This document shows positions 1-8,284 of a DNA stretch of 64,000 bases, piece by piece. The notes under the pieces are model-generated. The model searched no databases. It saw only the letters and a list, made by a program, of their open reading frames with translations, and was not told where the DNA came from. Every line of letters starts with the position of its first letter. The first letter of the stretch is position 1. Source of the stretch: Chryseobacterium sp. T16E-39 (GTDB lineage Bacteria; Bacteroidota; Bacteroidia; Flavobacteriales; Weeksellaceae); the NCBI RefSeq assembly GCF_002216065.1, contig NZ_CP022282.1, forward strand, positions 3,534,001 through 3,598,000, given 5' to 3'. The position numbers and the translations under genes were made by a program.

Positions 1-438
1 GAGTTGATGCTCCCTGATTTCTATATTTCAAACACTGAAGAAAGGTTATTGCTATATCAAAAGATCGCAGAAATTGATAATGAGAAAGATCTCCAGAAAT
101 TTGAATCAGAATTAGTGGACCGATTCGGAGCTTTACCTAAGGAAGCTGTTAATCTTTTAAAGAGCGTTTCTTTGAAATGGTTGGCTGCCGATATTGGATT
201 TGAGAAAATTGTTATGAAGAATGGGGTGTTTTTAGGATATTTTCCGGGTAATCCACAAGATAAATTTTATCAGACAGATCAATTCAGACATATTATTAAT
301 TATTTAACTCAAAACCCATCAGAAGCACAGCTTAAAGAAAAAATAGGAAAAGAAGGAAATCAATTAATGATGAGGAAAGATAAGGTTAAAAATGTAGATG
401 AAGTAAATATTTTATTGAAATCTATATTGGAGTTATAG
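1..438 (+). CDS. mfd: Transcription-repair coupling factor Mfd, C-terminal end (partial)
   Basis: This is the last 145 or so codons of a gene that begins before the window; the frame is open to base 1 (Glu-Leu-Met-Leu-Pro). The visible protein has the C-terminal regulatory domain of Mfd: 'LMLPDFYI' then 'ERLLLYQKIAEI', 'ELVDRFGALP' and 'VNLLKSVSLKWLAADIGFEKI'. Mfd is a cytoplasmic ATP-driven translocase that removes RNA polymerase stalled at DNA damage and recruits the UvrA repair machinery; this end of the protein keeps it autoinhibited until it binds polymerase. The helicase motifs lie outside the window. The ATG near base 7 is internal, not a start. Confidence 0.88.
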   Translation, partial: ELMLPDFYISNTEERLLLYQKIAEIDNEKDLQKFESELVDRFGALPKEAVNLLKSVSLKWLAADIGFEKIVMKNGVFLGYFPGNPQDKFYQTDQFRHIINYLTQNPSEAQLKEKIGKEGNQLMMRKDKVKNVDEVNILLKSILEL

Positions 439-558
439 CCCCGTTATCCCCCTGTTTTAAAGATAATTCTAACTTTACATGCAAAGAATTCTATCCGTAT
501 ATAGGCATATTTTTATGTGATAAATAATTAAATAATAGGGTTTTATATTAAAATTGTG

Positions 559-566
559 TACCTTTG
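559..566 (+). promoter_or_regulatory. Bacteroidota -7 promoter element
   Basis: TACCTTTG matches the Bacteroidota -7 consensus TAnnTTTG and lies 11 bases before the ATG at 578. Transcription would start only a few bases before that ATG. This makes an in-frame TTG at 554 unlikely as a start. No clear -33 TTG is seen at the usual spacing. Confidence 0.5.
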
Positions 567-577
567 CCGCGCTTATT

Positions 578-1399
578 ATGAAAAAAACTATATATTTCTG
601 TATAGCGGGGCTTTGCTCTGTCTATGCGCACGCACAGGTGGGAATTGACACAAATGTCCCTAACTCGACTCTCGATGTTAATGGGAAAACCACTCTAAGA
701 AAAGAATTAAGAGTAGGAGGAACTCCAACTCTTGTAGGAAATGCCGGACTAAACGGACAAGTTTTAGTTTCGCAAGGAGAAAATCTACCTCCGGTTTGGA
801 AATCAATCAATGTATCTTTTATGGAAGAAGGACAGTACAAATTAATTAATTCGTACCTGTCATTGGATCAGAAAGGTATTACGACTTTATCCAACGGTGT
901 GGCGGGTGATAATATCTATACCAATACTGTCGGTGACAATATTACAGACACCGGTAAAGGTAAGTGGGTGAAAATTGAAGGTCTGGAAAATAACTTTACA
1001 GTTAAAAATCCAAGAAACAGAATTACCTATCAGTTTCAGACAGGAATTGAAATGAAAGCTCCTGCAGCTACTACTTCTCAGAATATAAGCTTTACGTGTG
1101 GAGTATTCAGAGGTGGTAAGCTTGTTGCTGTTCGACCAGATAAGGTTTCGTCAACAAACAATACAGACAAAGGTGGATTCCAGGATTATATCTTTACCCT
1201 TAATTATACTGAGCAAAATGTTCCTTTAGGTGCTCAGAAAATTGAAGTTGCTTGTAGGAAAATTACAACATCGGATCTTGCTAACCAGTTTTCAATTGGA
1301 CGTAACATCTCGAATACCAACACCGTTTCCAATGCCTTTACTTTAGAATCAGATCTAAAGATTGATATTATTGAATACGTAACCTACAAAGCCAATTAA
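578..1399 (+). CDS. Secreted protein, first of a tandem paralogous trio
   Basis: A 273-residue exported protein of unknown function. It has a type I signal peptide (MKKTIYFCIAGLCSVYAHAQ) and a mature start 'VGIDTNVPNSTLDVNGK', a motif common at the N terminus of Bacteroidota surface proteins. It shares 'GQ(V/I)LVSQGENLPPVWK' and a pair of conserved cysteines ('FTCGVF' and 'VACRKI') with the next gene, and the Cys pair also with the third. I chose the ATG at 578 over a TTG at 554 because the signal peptide starts there and the -7 promoter element covers the TTG. The next gene starts three bases after the stop, so the trio is likely one transcript. No type IX secretion C-terminal domain was recognised. 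Function unknown. Confidence 0.85.
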   Translation: MKKTIYFCIAGLCSVYAHAQVGIDTNVPNSTLDVNGKTTLRKELRVGGTPTLVGNAGLNGQVLVSQGENLPPVWKSINVSFMEEGQYKLINSYLSLDQKGITTLSNGVAGDNIYTNTVGDNITDTGKGKWVKIEGLENNFTVKNPRNRITYQFQTGIEMKAPAATTSQNISFTCGVFRGGKLVAVRPDKVSSTNNTDKGGFQDYIFTLNYTEQNVPLGAQKIEVACRKITTSDLANQFSIGRNISNTNTVSNAFTLESDLKIDIIEYVTYKAN

Positions 1400-1402
1400 T
1401 TC

Positions 1403-2218
1403 ATGAAAAATATATTATCGTTCCTATTTTTATCAATAGGGCTTTCCCTTTCTGCTCAGATAGGAATAAAAACAGTAACTCCTAAAGCAAAATTAGATGT
1501 GAACGGAGATGTAAATCTTCGTAATAAACTTGTTGTTTTAAATACAACAGACAATAGTCTTGTTCAAGGGACTAATGGTCAGATCTTAGTTTCACAAGGA
1601 GAAAACTATCCACCAATATGGAAGACTCTTAGAATTCCTGAGTACGAACCAAATCAGTTTTATCTGATTTTTAATAACTCTTTCTCTGATAGAACCGGAG
1701 TTACTTTTACAGGTACTGAAGAATCAACTACTAAATCAACAAGATCTACGAGTTTTGTAAAGGGAAGTGATTTTAGTACTTTCAATAACTTTAAAAAAAT
1801 TACTTCTTTATCTCAGCCTTTCCAGGTAAACAGTACAGACAGCAAAACCTATTTTCAGTTTGAAACTGTAGTTCACACTAATTTCCCGGCAAATACAGCT
1901 ACAGATACTTCAATTGACTATGCCTGTGGAATTTTTGTAGATAACAAACTGGTAAATCTAAGACAGGGTAATATTAAGGCAAGTAGTGCAAGTAACACTT
2001 TCTTGACTCATAACCAAATTGGAATAGCTTCCAACCTTACAAAGGGAACACATACTATCAGTGTAGCTTGTTCAAGACTACAATCTTACAATACAAGTAA
2101 TGCTACTTTAGGAATCGGGATCAATGTGGCAACCAATATCGATAGCTTCATTGCTCAATCTTCTTTGAAAGTAGATGTTTACGAAATCCCTCAAGTGTTT
2201 AACCCAATTATAAACTAA
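1403..2218 (+). CDS. Secreted protein, second of the tandem paralogous trio
   Basis: A 271-residue exported protein with signal peptide MKNILSFLFLSIGLSLSAQ and mature start 'IGIKTVTPKAKLDVNGD'. It resembles its upstream neighbour along the whole length, including 'GQILVSQGENYPPIWKTL', 'DYACGIFVDNKLVNLR' and 'ISVACSRL'. The two cysteines are kept in all three copies and could form a disulfide in the periplasm or at the surface. It begins three bases after the preceding stop, and the third copy begins three bases after its own stop. This spacing and the shared plan point to serial duplication in one operon. Its role is unknown; surface adhesion or a structural role is only a guess. Confidence 0.85.
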   Translation: MKNILSFLFLSIGLSLSAQIGIKTVTPKAKLDVNGDVNLRNKLVVLNTTDNSLVQGTNGQILVSQGENYPPIWKTLRIPEYEPNQFYLIFNNSFSDRTGVTFTGTEESTTKSTRSTSFVKGSDFSTFNNFKKITSLSQPFQVNSTDSKTYFQFETVVHTNFPANTATDTSIDYACGIFVDNKLVNLRQGNIKASSASNTFLTHNQIGIASNLTKGTHTISVACSRLQSYNTSNATLGIGINVATNIDSFIAQSSLKVDVYEIPQVFNPIIN

Positions 2219-2221
2219 ATT

Positions 2222-2965
2222 ATGAAAAAAATATTTTTAATAACATTACTATTGGGTATTGGCTTGTCTAAAGCTCAAGTGGGTATAAATACTACAACTC
2301 CTGTCAATACACTTGATATTAACGGAGATTTAAATGTCAATAAAGAACTAAGAGTAGGCGGAACGAATACAGTAAAAGGGAGTGCCGGAAATGCAGGAGA
2401 GATTTTTCATAACAACTCCGATATAGTAGCCAATGACTGGAAAAGTATAAAAATTGCTGATGGGCAGGGAAGTATGGCTTTGTTTTCTATAAATACGGTT
2501 TCTGATAAAGTAGGAGCTACTTTTAATGGGGCAAACGGATCAACCGCACCTTATACTGAAAATGCTACTTTAGATGCAACCTGGACCGTTCTGTCGGGAG
2601 CAGTAGATACTTTTTCTATTACCAATGCAACCAATAAAGTAGTATTTACTTTCCAGACTACAACTCAAAAAACGGCTAATGCAAACTCTTCAATTAGTTA
2701 TGCGTGTGGGATTTTCGTTGATAATACCCTTAAAGCTGTAAGAACAGACGTTTTGGTAGGAGGTGACGGAACGAATAAGATTTTTAATCTTAACGCAACC
2801 CTTACTAATCTTGGTCCTAAAAATAATTATAGCGTTAAAGCAGCTTGTACAAAGAGGAATCTGAACGCTGGAACACTAGGAACCGGGAAAGCAGTTAATA
2901 CGACTTATTTGAATGATGATATGGCTCAGTCAGTTTTGACGACGCAAGTATTGCAGCCTTACTAG
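2222..2965 (+). CDS. Secreted protein, third of the tandem paralogous trio
   Basis: A 247-residue exported protein, the shortest of the trio. It has signal peptide MKKIFLITLLLGIGLSKAQ and mature start 'VGINTTTPVNTLDINGD'. It keeps the 'SYACGIFVDNTLKAVR' block and the second conserved cysteine ('KAACTKR'). Its N-terminal third ('KELRVGGTNTVKGSAGNAG') is closer to the first copy than to the second, while the central Cys block is closer to the second, so the trio may have exchanged segments. The LVSQGENxPP segment of copies 1 and 2 has diverged. A strong terminator follows, closing the operon. Function not recognised. Confidence 0.85.
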   Translation: MKKIFLITLLLGIGLSKAQVGINTTTPVNTLDINGDLNVNKELRVGGTNTVKGSAGNAGEIFHNNSDIVANDWKSIKIADGQGSMALFSINTVSDKVGATFNGANGSTAPYTENATLDATWTVLSGAVDTFSITNATNKVVFTFQTTTQKTANANSSISYACGIFVDNTLKAVRTDVLVGGDGTNKIFNLNATLTNLGPKNNYSVKAACTKRNLNAGTLGTGKAVNTTYLNDDMAQSVLTTQVLQPY

Positions 2966-2987
2966 ACCTGCAAATTTTTCAAAATAT

Positions 2988-3022
2988 AAAAAAAACTAAA
3001 AGCGAACCTTTTAGTTTTTTTT
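2988..3022 (+). terminator. Rho-independent terminator after the secreted-protein trio
   Basis: AAAAACTAAAAG (2991-3002) pairs with CTTTTAGTTTTT (3008-3019) around the loop CGAAC and runs into a T tract. The flanking A and T runs extend the pairing on both sides. Confidence 0.75.
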
Positions 3023-3194
3023 GTAAAATTATTTAAAATATTTTAATGCATTATAAAGTGATGGTTTATTGGATTATAAAGAATTCAATTAAACTTATGC
3101 TTATAATGTATCCAATATAAGGTGTAATATGGATATCTTATTATTAGTTTTATTATAATATGAATAAATATATACTTTTTATTTAAAAAAAAAT

Positions 3195-3202
3195 TATATT
3201 TG
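3195..3202 (+). promoter_or_regulatory. Bacteroidota -7 promoter element
   Basis: TATATTTG fits TAnnTTTG and lies 27 bases before the lipoprotein start at 3230. The rest of the spacer 2966-3229 is AT-rich, and apart from the terminator at its start I see nothing else in it. Confidence 0.5.
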
Positions 3203-3229
3203 TGAAAAAATAAATAATCCCCTTTAGAA

Positions 3230-4162
3230 ATGAAACAACTTTTCTATTTTATTTTACTGTTTGCTGGTTTTTCTTCTATTCATTCCTGTAAAGATCTGAT
3301 CGATGAGGATGGAAATCCACTGATCGATTTAAATAATAATTCCGGATTAATAGGTCCGAGAGCATTATATAGAGAAATTACTGATGCAGATACTATTGCT
3401 GAATATCACTATAATGGATTGCTTTTATCCAGAGTGCTTACGGACAGTGCTTCCATTACAGATGTAATGTATAGTGGTGATAAAGTGAGTAAGATTGACT
3501 TCAGAGGTTTTCTGGATTTAGATAATAATGGAAAATTAGATAAAGACAGTGTATCATATTCTCAGATTTTCACATATGGAGTATCTGGAAAGATTGATAA
3601 GATCTCAGAAAGTCGTTTAGTGTATAGAAGAACACCTCCGGTTATTCCTGGTGACCCTCCTGGTCCTCAGACTCTTTTCAGAAAAAGTAAAACACTTTAT
3701 GATTTGAAGTATGCGGCATCAACAAGCAAGCTGGATTCTATTATCATGAGAACAGGGGAGGATGTAACTGGGGTACCATTTACTTATAAAAACTATTCTA
3801 AAACAGGATATACTTATTTAGGAGATAATGTTGCTAAAGCAGTAAGACATTATGGGGCTATGAGTAATGGAGTTTTTGGTGCTGCCACGGCTAAACTGGG
3901 ATATGACTATTCTGATTTTGATGCGCGAATCAGTGCGTATACATTGCTTCCATTTGCTTACAAAGTATCTGTGATTTTATCAACGGAAGTTAATGATAAG
4001 AGAAGCTTGATTTTATCTCCAAATAGTCCTAAAAGAATGGCTATAACTGATCTTACGACACCTATTCCGGCACCTGCTATATTCAGTACGGATTATCATT
4101 ATGATCCTCAGACTTATGTAACCAAAGGATATGGGATCAACTATATTTATAAACCTTTATAA
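3230..4162 (+). CDS. Lipoprotein of unknown function
   Basis: A 310-residue predicted lipoprotein. The N terminus MKQLFYFILLFAGFSSIHSC ends in a lipobox (S-I-H-S-C), so Cys20 would be lipidated after signal peptidase II cleavage. The residues after Cys (KDLIDEDG) are acidic, like the surface-export signal known in Bacteroidota lipoproteins; surface exposure is an inference. The body has repeated Tyr-rich beta strands ('IAEYHYNGLLLSRVLTDS', 'YSQIFTYGVSGKIDKIS', 'TDYHYDP') resembling other secreted Bacteroidota proteins of unknown role. It has its own promoter element upstream and a terminator after it, so it is probably a single-gene unit. No enzyme motif was found. Confidence 0.8.
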   Translation: MKQLFYFILLFAGFSSIHSCKDLIDEDGNPLIDLNNNSGLIGPRALYREITDADTIAEYHYNGLLLSRVLTDSASITDVMYSGDKVSKIDFRGFLDLDNNGKLDKDSVSYSQIFTYGVSGKIDKISESRLVYRRTPPVIPGDPPGPQTLFRKSKTLYDLKYAASTSKLDSIIMRTGEDVTGVPFTYKNYSKTGYTYLGDNVAKAVRHYGAMSNGVFGAATAKLGYDYSDFDARISAYTLLPFAYKVSVILSTEVNDKRSLILSPNSPKRMAITDLTTPIPAPAIFSTDYHYDPQTYVTKGYGINYIYKPL

Positions 4163-4184
4163 AAATTTTTTTAAACCATATATG

Positions 4185-4219
4185 AACTCAATTCTTCATC
4201 GGATTGAGTTTTTTATTTT
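4185..4219 (+). terminator. Rho-independent terminator after the lipoprotein gene
   Basis: AACTCAATTC (4185-4194) pairs with GGATTGAGTT (4201-4210), with one G-T pair and a six-base loop, followed by a long T tract. It precedes the pth promoter element and overlaps its -33 TTG. Confidence 0.7.
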
Positions 4220-4235
4220 TAATCGCTTAATTTTG
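4205..4235 (+). promoter_or_regulatory. Promoter for pth (TTG-N20-TAATTTTG)
   Basis: A -33 type TTG (4205-4207) is followed after 20 bases by TAATTTTG (4228-4235), a good fit to the Bacteroidota promoter. The ATG of pth is 13 bases downstream, so the leader is very short. The -33 TTG lies inside the upstream terminator stem. Confidence 0.5.
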
Positions 4236-4248
4236 CAAAAAATTTCAC

Positions 4249-4812
4249 ATGAAATATTTAATAGTAGGCCTCGGTAATAAAGGAGCTGAATATGAAAATA
4301 CCCGTCATAATATAGGATTTAAAGTTGCAGAGAAGATCGCTGAAACGATTGAGGCTTCTTTTAATACAACTAATTTTGGGTGGATGGCAGAAGGAAAATA
4401 TAAAGGAAGAAAAGTATTGGTTTTAAAACCGGATACTTATATGAATCTTTCCGGAAATGCTGTGAAATATTGGATGCAGAAAGAAAATATCCCGCTGGAG
4501 AATGTACTGATTGTTACCGATGATCTGGTGCTGCCTTTTGGAACCCTCAGAATGAAGATGAAAGGTTCTGATGCGGGTCACAATGGTCTTAAAAATATCA
4601 ATGAAGTATTACAGACCCAAAATTATGCGAGACTTCGTTTTGGGATATCTGCTGACTTTTCTGAAGGAAGGCAAGTGGATTATGTACTAGGAACATGGAA
4701 TGAAGAAGAAAAGGAAAAACTTGCTGAAAGAATTGAAACATTTTCAAAAGCCTGTTTGTCTTTTGTATTTGCAGGAATTAATAATACCATGTCTGCTTTT
4801 AATGGAAAATAA
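4249..4812 (+). CDS. pth: Peptidyl-tRNA hydrolase
   Basis: A 187-residue cytoplasmic enzyme that cleaves the ester bond between a peptide and tRNA on prematurely released peptidyl-tRNA, recycling the tRNA. The usual motifs are present: '[19 protein letters not shown]' with Asn10 and the catalytic His20, '[10 protein letters not shown]' with Asn66, 'TDDLVLPFG' with the Asp pair at 91-92, and '[12 protein letters not shown]' with Asn112. Length matches the bacterial family (about 185-195). It appears monocistronic, with its own promoter element and a terminator shared with the convergent gene downstream. Confidence 0.96.
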   Translation: MKYLIVGLGNKGAEYENTRHNIGFKVAEKIAETIEASFNTTNFGWMAEGKYKGRKVLVLKPDTYMNLSGNAVKYWMQKENIPLENVLIVTDDLVLPFGTLRMKMKGSDAGHNGLKNINEVLQTQNYARLRFGISADFSEGRQVDYVLGTWNEEEKEKLAERIETFSKACLSFVFAGINNTMSAFNGK

Positions 4813-4831
4813 AGAAATTGAATATAAAAAT

Positions 4832-4855
4832 AAAACCTCCTAAAATGGAGGTTTT
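4832..4855. terminator. Bidirectional terminator between pth and a convergent gene
   Basis: AAAACCTCC (4832-4840) pairs perfectly with GGAGGTTTT (4847-4855) around a six-base loop. T runs lie on the 3' side on both strands, so it can serve pth (plus) and the small secreted protein gene (minus). Confidence 0.8.
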
Positions 4856-4856
4856 G

Positions 4857-5279
4857 TTATTTGTAGACCGTAATATCTTTCACTATTTTCTTTTCAAAGA
4901 AGTTTCTTTCATTAACCGTAAAGCGATAGTTATGTTCCTGCTCAAAAAATTCTATTGGAGTTGTTGGAGAACTGTCTGGCTTCCATTTGATCACCAGCGT
5001 TACCTCGCCATCCGAATTGATATCTTTATTCGAAAATCTAAATAATGTACTTGGTAAAGGATTATCCTGGTTATCTTTAATGTCAGATTTTGCTTTTTGT
5101 GGTTGTAGCTGGACCATATCCTTCAGCAGAAGAGAGAAAGGTTTTCCAATATATTTTTCTTTGTTGGTTTCAAATTTTTTAGCATAAGCAAGAGTGTCGC
5201 TAACCGGTTTCTGAGCTTGAAGAAATCCGCTTAAGAAGAGCAGGATGCTCACCCAAAATATATTTGCCTGTATTTTCAT
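4857..5279 (-). CDS. Small secreted protein of unknown function
   Basis: A 140-residue protein with a clear signal peptide (MKIQANIFWVSILLFLSGFLQAQ) and a mature domain of about 117 residues. The mature part has 'YIGKPFSLLLKDM', a Tyr/Phe-rich middle and ends with 'NFFEKKIVKDITVYK', suggesting a small alpha/beta periplasmic fold. There is no lipobox and no membrane segment after the signal peptide. It is convergent with pth and shares its terminator. A TAATTTTG element lies upstream. I do not recognise a family or a role. Confidence 0.75.
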   Translation of the reverse strand: MKIQANIFWVSILLFLSGFLQAQKPVSDTLAYAKKFETNKEKYIGKPFSLLLKDMVQLQPQKAKSDIKDNQDNPLPSTLFRFSNKDINSDGEVTLVIKWKPDSSPTTPIEFFEQEHNYRFTVNERNFFEKKIVKDITVYK

Positions 5280-5309
5280 ATGTTTTTATGCAGTGAAATT
5301 TTCGGAGAT

Positions 5310-5317
5310 CAAAATTA
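5310..5317 (-). promoter_or_regulatory. Bacteroidota -7 element for the small secreted protein
   Basis: Read on the minus strand this is TAATTTTG, 30 bases before the start at 5279. No -33 TTG at the expected distance was seen, so support is partial. Confidence 0.4.
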
Positions 5318-5434
5318 AGTGTTTTTACAATGAATTGGAGTTTGCATTTAGTTAAAACTGTATTAAATCATCATCTTAATGTCTGAATCTATAACTACAG
5401 CAAATTTCTTACAGAAGATAATAGTCGAAAAGAA

Positions 5435-5459
5435 AAAGCCATCGAATATCGATGGCTTT
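5435..5459 (-). terminator. Terminator after the SulP-associated carbonic anhydrase
   Basis: AAAGCCATCGA (5435-5445) pairs perfectly with TCGATGGCTTT (5449-5459) around a three-base loop. On the minus strand it is followed by a T-rich run, so it ends transcription of the gene at 5534-6169. Confidence 0.75.
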
Positions 5460-5533
5460 AATCTTTATCCTCGTTAGAATTACTTTCCAATCCGTTTTTC
5501 TAATCCGTCACGAAGAAATAAAATCTTTATGGT

Positions 5534-6169
5534 TTACAGCCAGCTTACAGCACCGGTTTCAACGTCATAATTAGCTCCAACAATTTTAATTTTCCCTTCG
5601 TCTTCAAGGTTTTTAAGCGTTGAGCTTTGATTGCGGATATCTTCAATTGCTTTTCTTACGTTTTGTTGATTTAGCCTTTCCAAAAGAGAGCTGTTTTTGG
5701 ATGAACGTTCTTCATTTCCTTCGATCACTTCATTAATAATCGGGTCAAAATGGTTGATAAGGTGGTTCAGGTTATCCATTCCCATTCCTTCAATTTGGGC
5801 TGCATCTAATCCGCCTTTTAAGGCACCACATTTAGTATGACCTAAAACTACAATAAGCTTAGATCCTGCAACATTACAGCCAAATTCCATTGAACCTAAA
5901 ATGTCCTGATTGACAAAATTACCTGCGATTCTGATACTAAAAACATCTCCCAGACCCTGATCAAAAATAAGTTCCGCAGAAGTACGGCTGTCTATACAGC
6001 TTAAAACAACTGCAAAAGGCCATTGTCCCTCACGTGTTGCATTTACCTGCTCCAAAAGGTCTCTGTTTGCTTTAAGATTGTTTACAAATCTTTGGTTTCC
6101 CTCTTTTAAAAAATCCAATGCTTTTTCAGGAGTAATTGTAGATTGAGTTTCAGATGTATGTGCTTTCAT
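5534..6169 (-). CDS. Beta-class carbonic anhydrase, SulP-linked
   Basis: A 211-residue zinc enzyme that interconverts CO2 and bicarbonate. The beta-class ligands are visible: Cys58 with the Asp60-Arg62 dyad in 'SCIDSRTSAE', then His111 and Cys114 in 'GHTKCGALKGG'. There is no signal peptide, so it should be cytoplasmic. It lies 56 bases downstream of the SulP transporter on the same strand, and a terminator follows it, so the two genes probably form one operon. SulP genes beside or fused to carbonic anhydrases are known in bacteria and point to bicarbonate rather than sulfate as substrate. It differs clearly from the second carbonic anhydrase at 8285-8950. Confidence 0.93.
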   Translation of the reverse strand: MKAHTSETQSTITPEKALDFLKEGNQRFVNNLKANRDLLEQVNATREGQWPFAVVLSCIDSRTSAELIFDQGLGDVFSIRIAGNFVNQDILGSMEFGCNVAGSKLIVVLGHTKCGALKGGLDAAQIEGMGMDNLNHLINHFDPIINEVIEGNEERSSKNSSLLERLNQQNVRKAIEDIRNQSSTLKNLEDEGKIKIVGANYDVETGAVSWL

Positions 6170-6225
6170 ATAATTGAGTTGTTGTTTGAATTTTAAAGTT
6201 AAAAAATAATTGTTAATAAATGAGC

Positions 6226-7818
6226 TTACATCGCTCTTCTGTGAGTAACCAGAATGTGAGAATCTTCATTGGTCTCATAATCTCTATAGGATGTTTTGAA
6301 ACCTAAAAGTTCTACCGTGATATCTTCTTCCTTTGCACGGATATTGGCAAAATCCTGGATCATTTCCAGTACATCGGTTGCAATATACGACGTGTCTCTG
6401 GCATCGATGGTTACTGATGAATTTGGTTTTATATTTTTAAGTGTTTTTTTGATCGCTGCTTTATTTAAAAATGAAACTTCTTCAGCTAATTTGATATTAA
6501 TTCCATCTGCATCGTCCAGCTTTTCTCTGCTTAAATAATAAGCTCTTTTCATATTTCCCTGAAGGATATAGAAAATAGAAATAGCAAGACCTATTCCAAC
6601 TCCCTTCAATAAATCTGTAGCTACAACAGCAACAACAGTTGCTACAAACGGAATAAACTGGAATTTCCCCAAATGCCAGAAATGTTTAAATGTAGCAGGT
6701 TTTGCTAGTTTATATCCTACTAAAAGTAATACTGCTGCTAATGTAGCTAATGGAATTAAGTTTAAGATTAAAGGAATAGAAAGAACACATATCAGTAAGA
6801 GAATACCATGAATTATAGCTGATATTTTAGAAGTAGCTCCCGCGTTTGCATTAGCAGAGCTCCTTACTACAACTGAAGTCATTGGAAGTCCACCGATAAA
6901 TGAACTGATAAGATTTCCTATTCCCTGTGCTTTTAATTCTAAATTGGTGTCGGTAATTCTTCTCTGTCTATCCAGCCTGTCGGATGCCTCTATACAAAGC
7001 AGAGTTTCAATAGATGCTACAATAGCAATTGTTGCTCCTACGATCCATACCTTTGGATTAGTAAAGCCATTGAAATCCGGTGTCGTAATCAAATTTTTAA
7101 AATCATTAAGAGACTGAGGAACGGGCAGTGAAACCAAATGCTGCGTTTGAATAGCTAACGGGCTATCCGTCATTTTAAATACTTGATTTAAAACAATACC
7201 TGCAATTACAGCAACTAAAGCTCCAGGTAACATTTTTATTCTTTTCAGAACATGAATTTTATCCCATGCGATAAGAATAGCTACTGAAACTAATGTCACA
7301 AGAATAGCACCGGGATGAATTGCTCCAAATAATTCAGTAAAATATCCGAAGTTTAACCCATTATCAAAAATAGATTCATGACCCTCGTAATCTTTGTCAA
7401 ATCCCAGGGCGTGTGGAATCTGTTTTAAAATAATAATAATTCCTATCGCTGCAAGCATCCCTTCAATTACGTTGTTTGGGAAATAATTGGAGATACTTCC
7501 CGCTCTTATAAACCCTAAAACTAATTGGATAAGTCCTGCAATGATTCCTGCACAAAGGAAAAGCTCAAACGCTCCCAGATCTGTAATTGCTGTTAACACT
7601 ATCGCTGTCAAACCAGCAGCAGGACCGGAAACTGAAATATTTGAGTTACTGATCGTTCCTACTACCAGACCTCCTACAATACCCGCAATAATTCCGGATA
7701 ATGGGGGAGCACCTGATGCTAAAGCAATTCCTAAACATAAAGGAAGTGCTACTAGAAATACTACGAGGCCTGAAGGGAAATTCTCCTTGATTCCTCCTAT
7801 TAATGATGTCTTTTTCAT
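6226..7818 (-). CDS. SulP family anion transporter, probable bicarbonate carrier
   Basis: A 530-residue inner-membrane protein. The N terminus has the SulP signature 'FLVALPLCLGIALASGAPP' followed by 'GTISNSNISVSGPAAGL', and the first 420 or so residues are a run of about 10-12 hydrophobic segments. 'IVASIETLLCIEASDR' and 'GIGNLISSFIGGLPMTSVVVRSSAN' are further family signatures. The last 100 residues form a STAS-like cytoplasmic domain ('SVTIDARDTSYIATDVLEMI'). SulP proteins carry sulfate, bicarbonate or other anions; the adjacent carbonic anhydrase gene makes bicarbonate the better guess here. No sulfate assimilation genes are nearby. Substrate is inferred, family assignment is firm. Confidence 0.92.
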   Translation of the reverse strand: MKKTSLIGGIKENFPSGLVVFLVALPLCLGIALASGAPPLSGIIAGIVGGLVVGTISNSNISVSGPAAGLTAIVLTAITDLGAFELFLCAGIIAGLIQLVLGFIRAGSISNYFPNNVIEGMLAAIGIIIILKQIPHALGFDKDYEGHESIFDNGLNFGYFTELFGAIHPGAILVTLVSVAILIAWDKIHVLKRIKMLPGALVAVIAGIVLNQVFKMTDSPLAIQTQHLVSLPVPQSLNDFKNLITTPDFNGFTNPKVWIVGATIAIVASIETLLCIEASDRLDRQRRITDTNLELKAQGIGNLISSFIGGLPMTSVVVRSSANANAGATSKISAIIHGILLLICVLSIPLILNLIPLATLAAVLLLVGYKLAKPATFKHFWHLGKFQFIPFVATVVAVVATDLLKGVGIGLAISIFYILQGNMKRAYYLSREKLDDADGINIKLAEEVSFLNKAAIKKTLKNIKPNSSVTIDARDTSYIATDVLEMIQDFANIRAKEEDITVELLGFKTSYRDYETNEDSHILVTHRRAM

Positions 7819-7963
7819 GATATAAAGCTGTGAGAAATAACCGACTTATTTATCCTTAAATAAATCAATTATAAAAGATTGGAAATTTAATTGTAAAGCA
7901 CGTTTGTATTCAATATCAAGAACCTTGATAAGGAATAGTATCAAAAAAATCTAGCAATAAAAA

Positions 7964-8263
7964 TTAAGCTTCCGGAGGAGGGGAAAAAACTGACAGTAAT
8001 GGTGAAAGGTGAAAGGAATCATCTATCAATACAAAAGATTTGTCTTCCAGAGATGGTTCGAAAAATTTCAGATAATCAAAGACATCTAAAGTTTTTGGAA
8101 GGGTCTTTTCGTAAACCGTAAAAGAGGTAGGGTGGGAATGAGGTTCTTCTTCGTTGAGTATTATATTAGTTCTCAACAGATCCCAACCAGCAATGACAGC
8201 AATGCTTGGCAGCGCTGTAAAGTTTAGGAAAACCGTTAATACAATAATACTCCAGAATTTCAT
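7964..8263 (-). CDS. Small exported protein next to carbonic anhydrase
   Basis: A 99-residue protein with an N-terminal hydrophobic stretch (MKFWSIIVLTVFLNFTALPSIAVIAGW), either a signal peptide or a membrane anchor. The rest is short, with an acidic and histidine-containing patch 'NEEEPHSHP' and a proline-rich tail 'FSPPPEA'. It starts 21 bases after the carbonic anhydrase at 8285-8950 on the same strand, so the two are probably co-transcribed. A metal-related role for the His/Glu patch is speculation. No family recognised. Confidence 0.62.
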   Translation of the reverse strand: MKFWSIIVLTVFLNFTALPSIAVIAGWDLLRTNIILNEEEPHSHPTSFTVYEKTLPKTLDVFDYLKFFEPSLEDKSFVLIDDSFHLSPLLSVFSPPPEA

Positions 8264-8284
8264 CTTACATTTATTTAGAAAAAA

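Noticed and set aside
554..577. TTG start at 554 that would add eight residues to the first secreted protein
   Set aside because: The -7 promoter element covers 559-566 and the signal peptide begins at the ATG at 578.
7914..7930. Inverted repeat TATCAAG-AAC-CTTGATA after the small exported protein gene
   Set aside because: Loop of three and no T tract on the minus strand; could be chance or a weak terminator, not enough to list.
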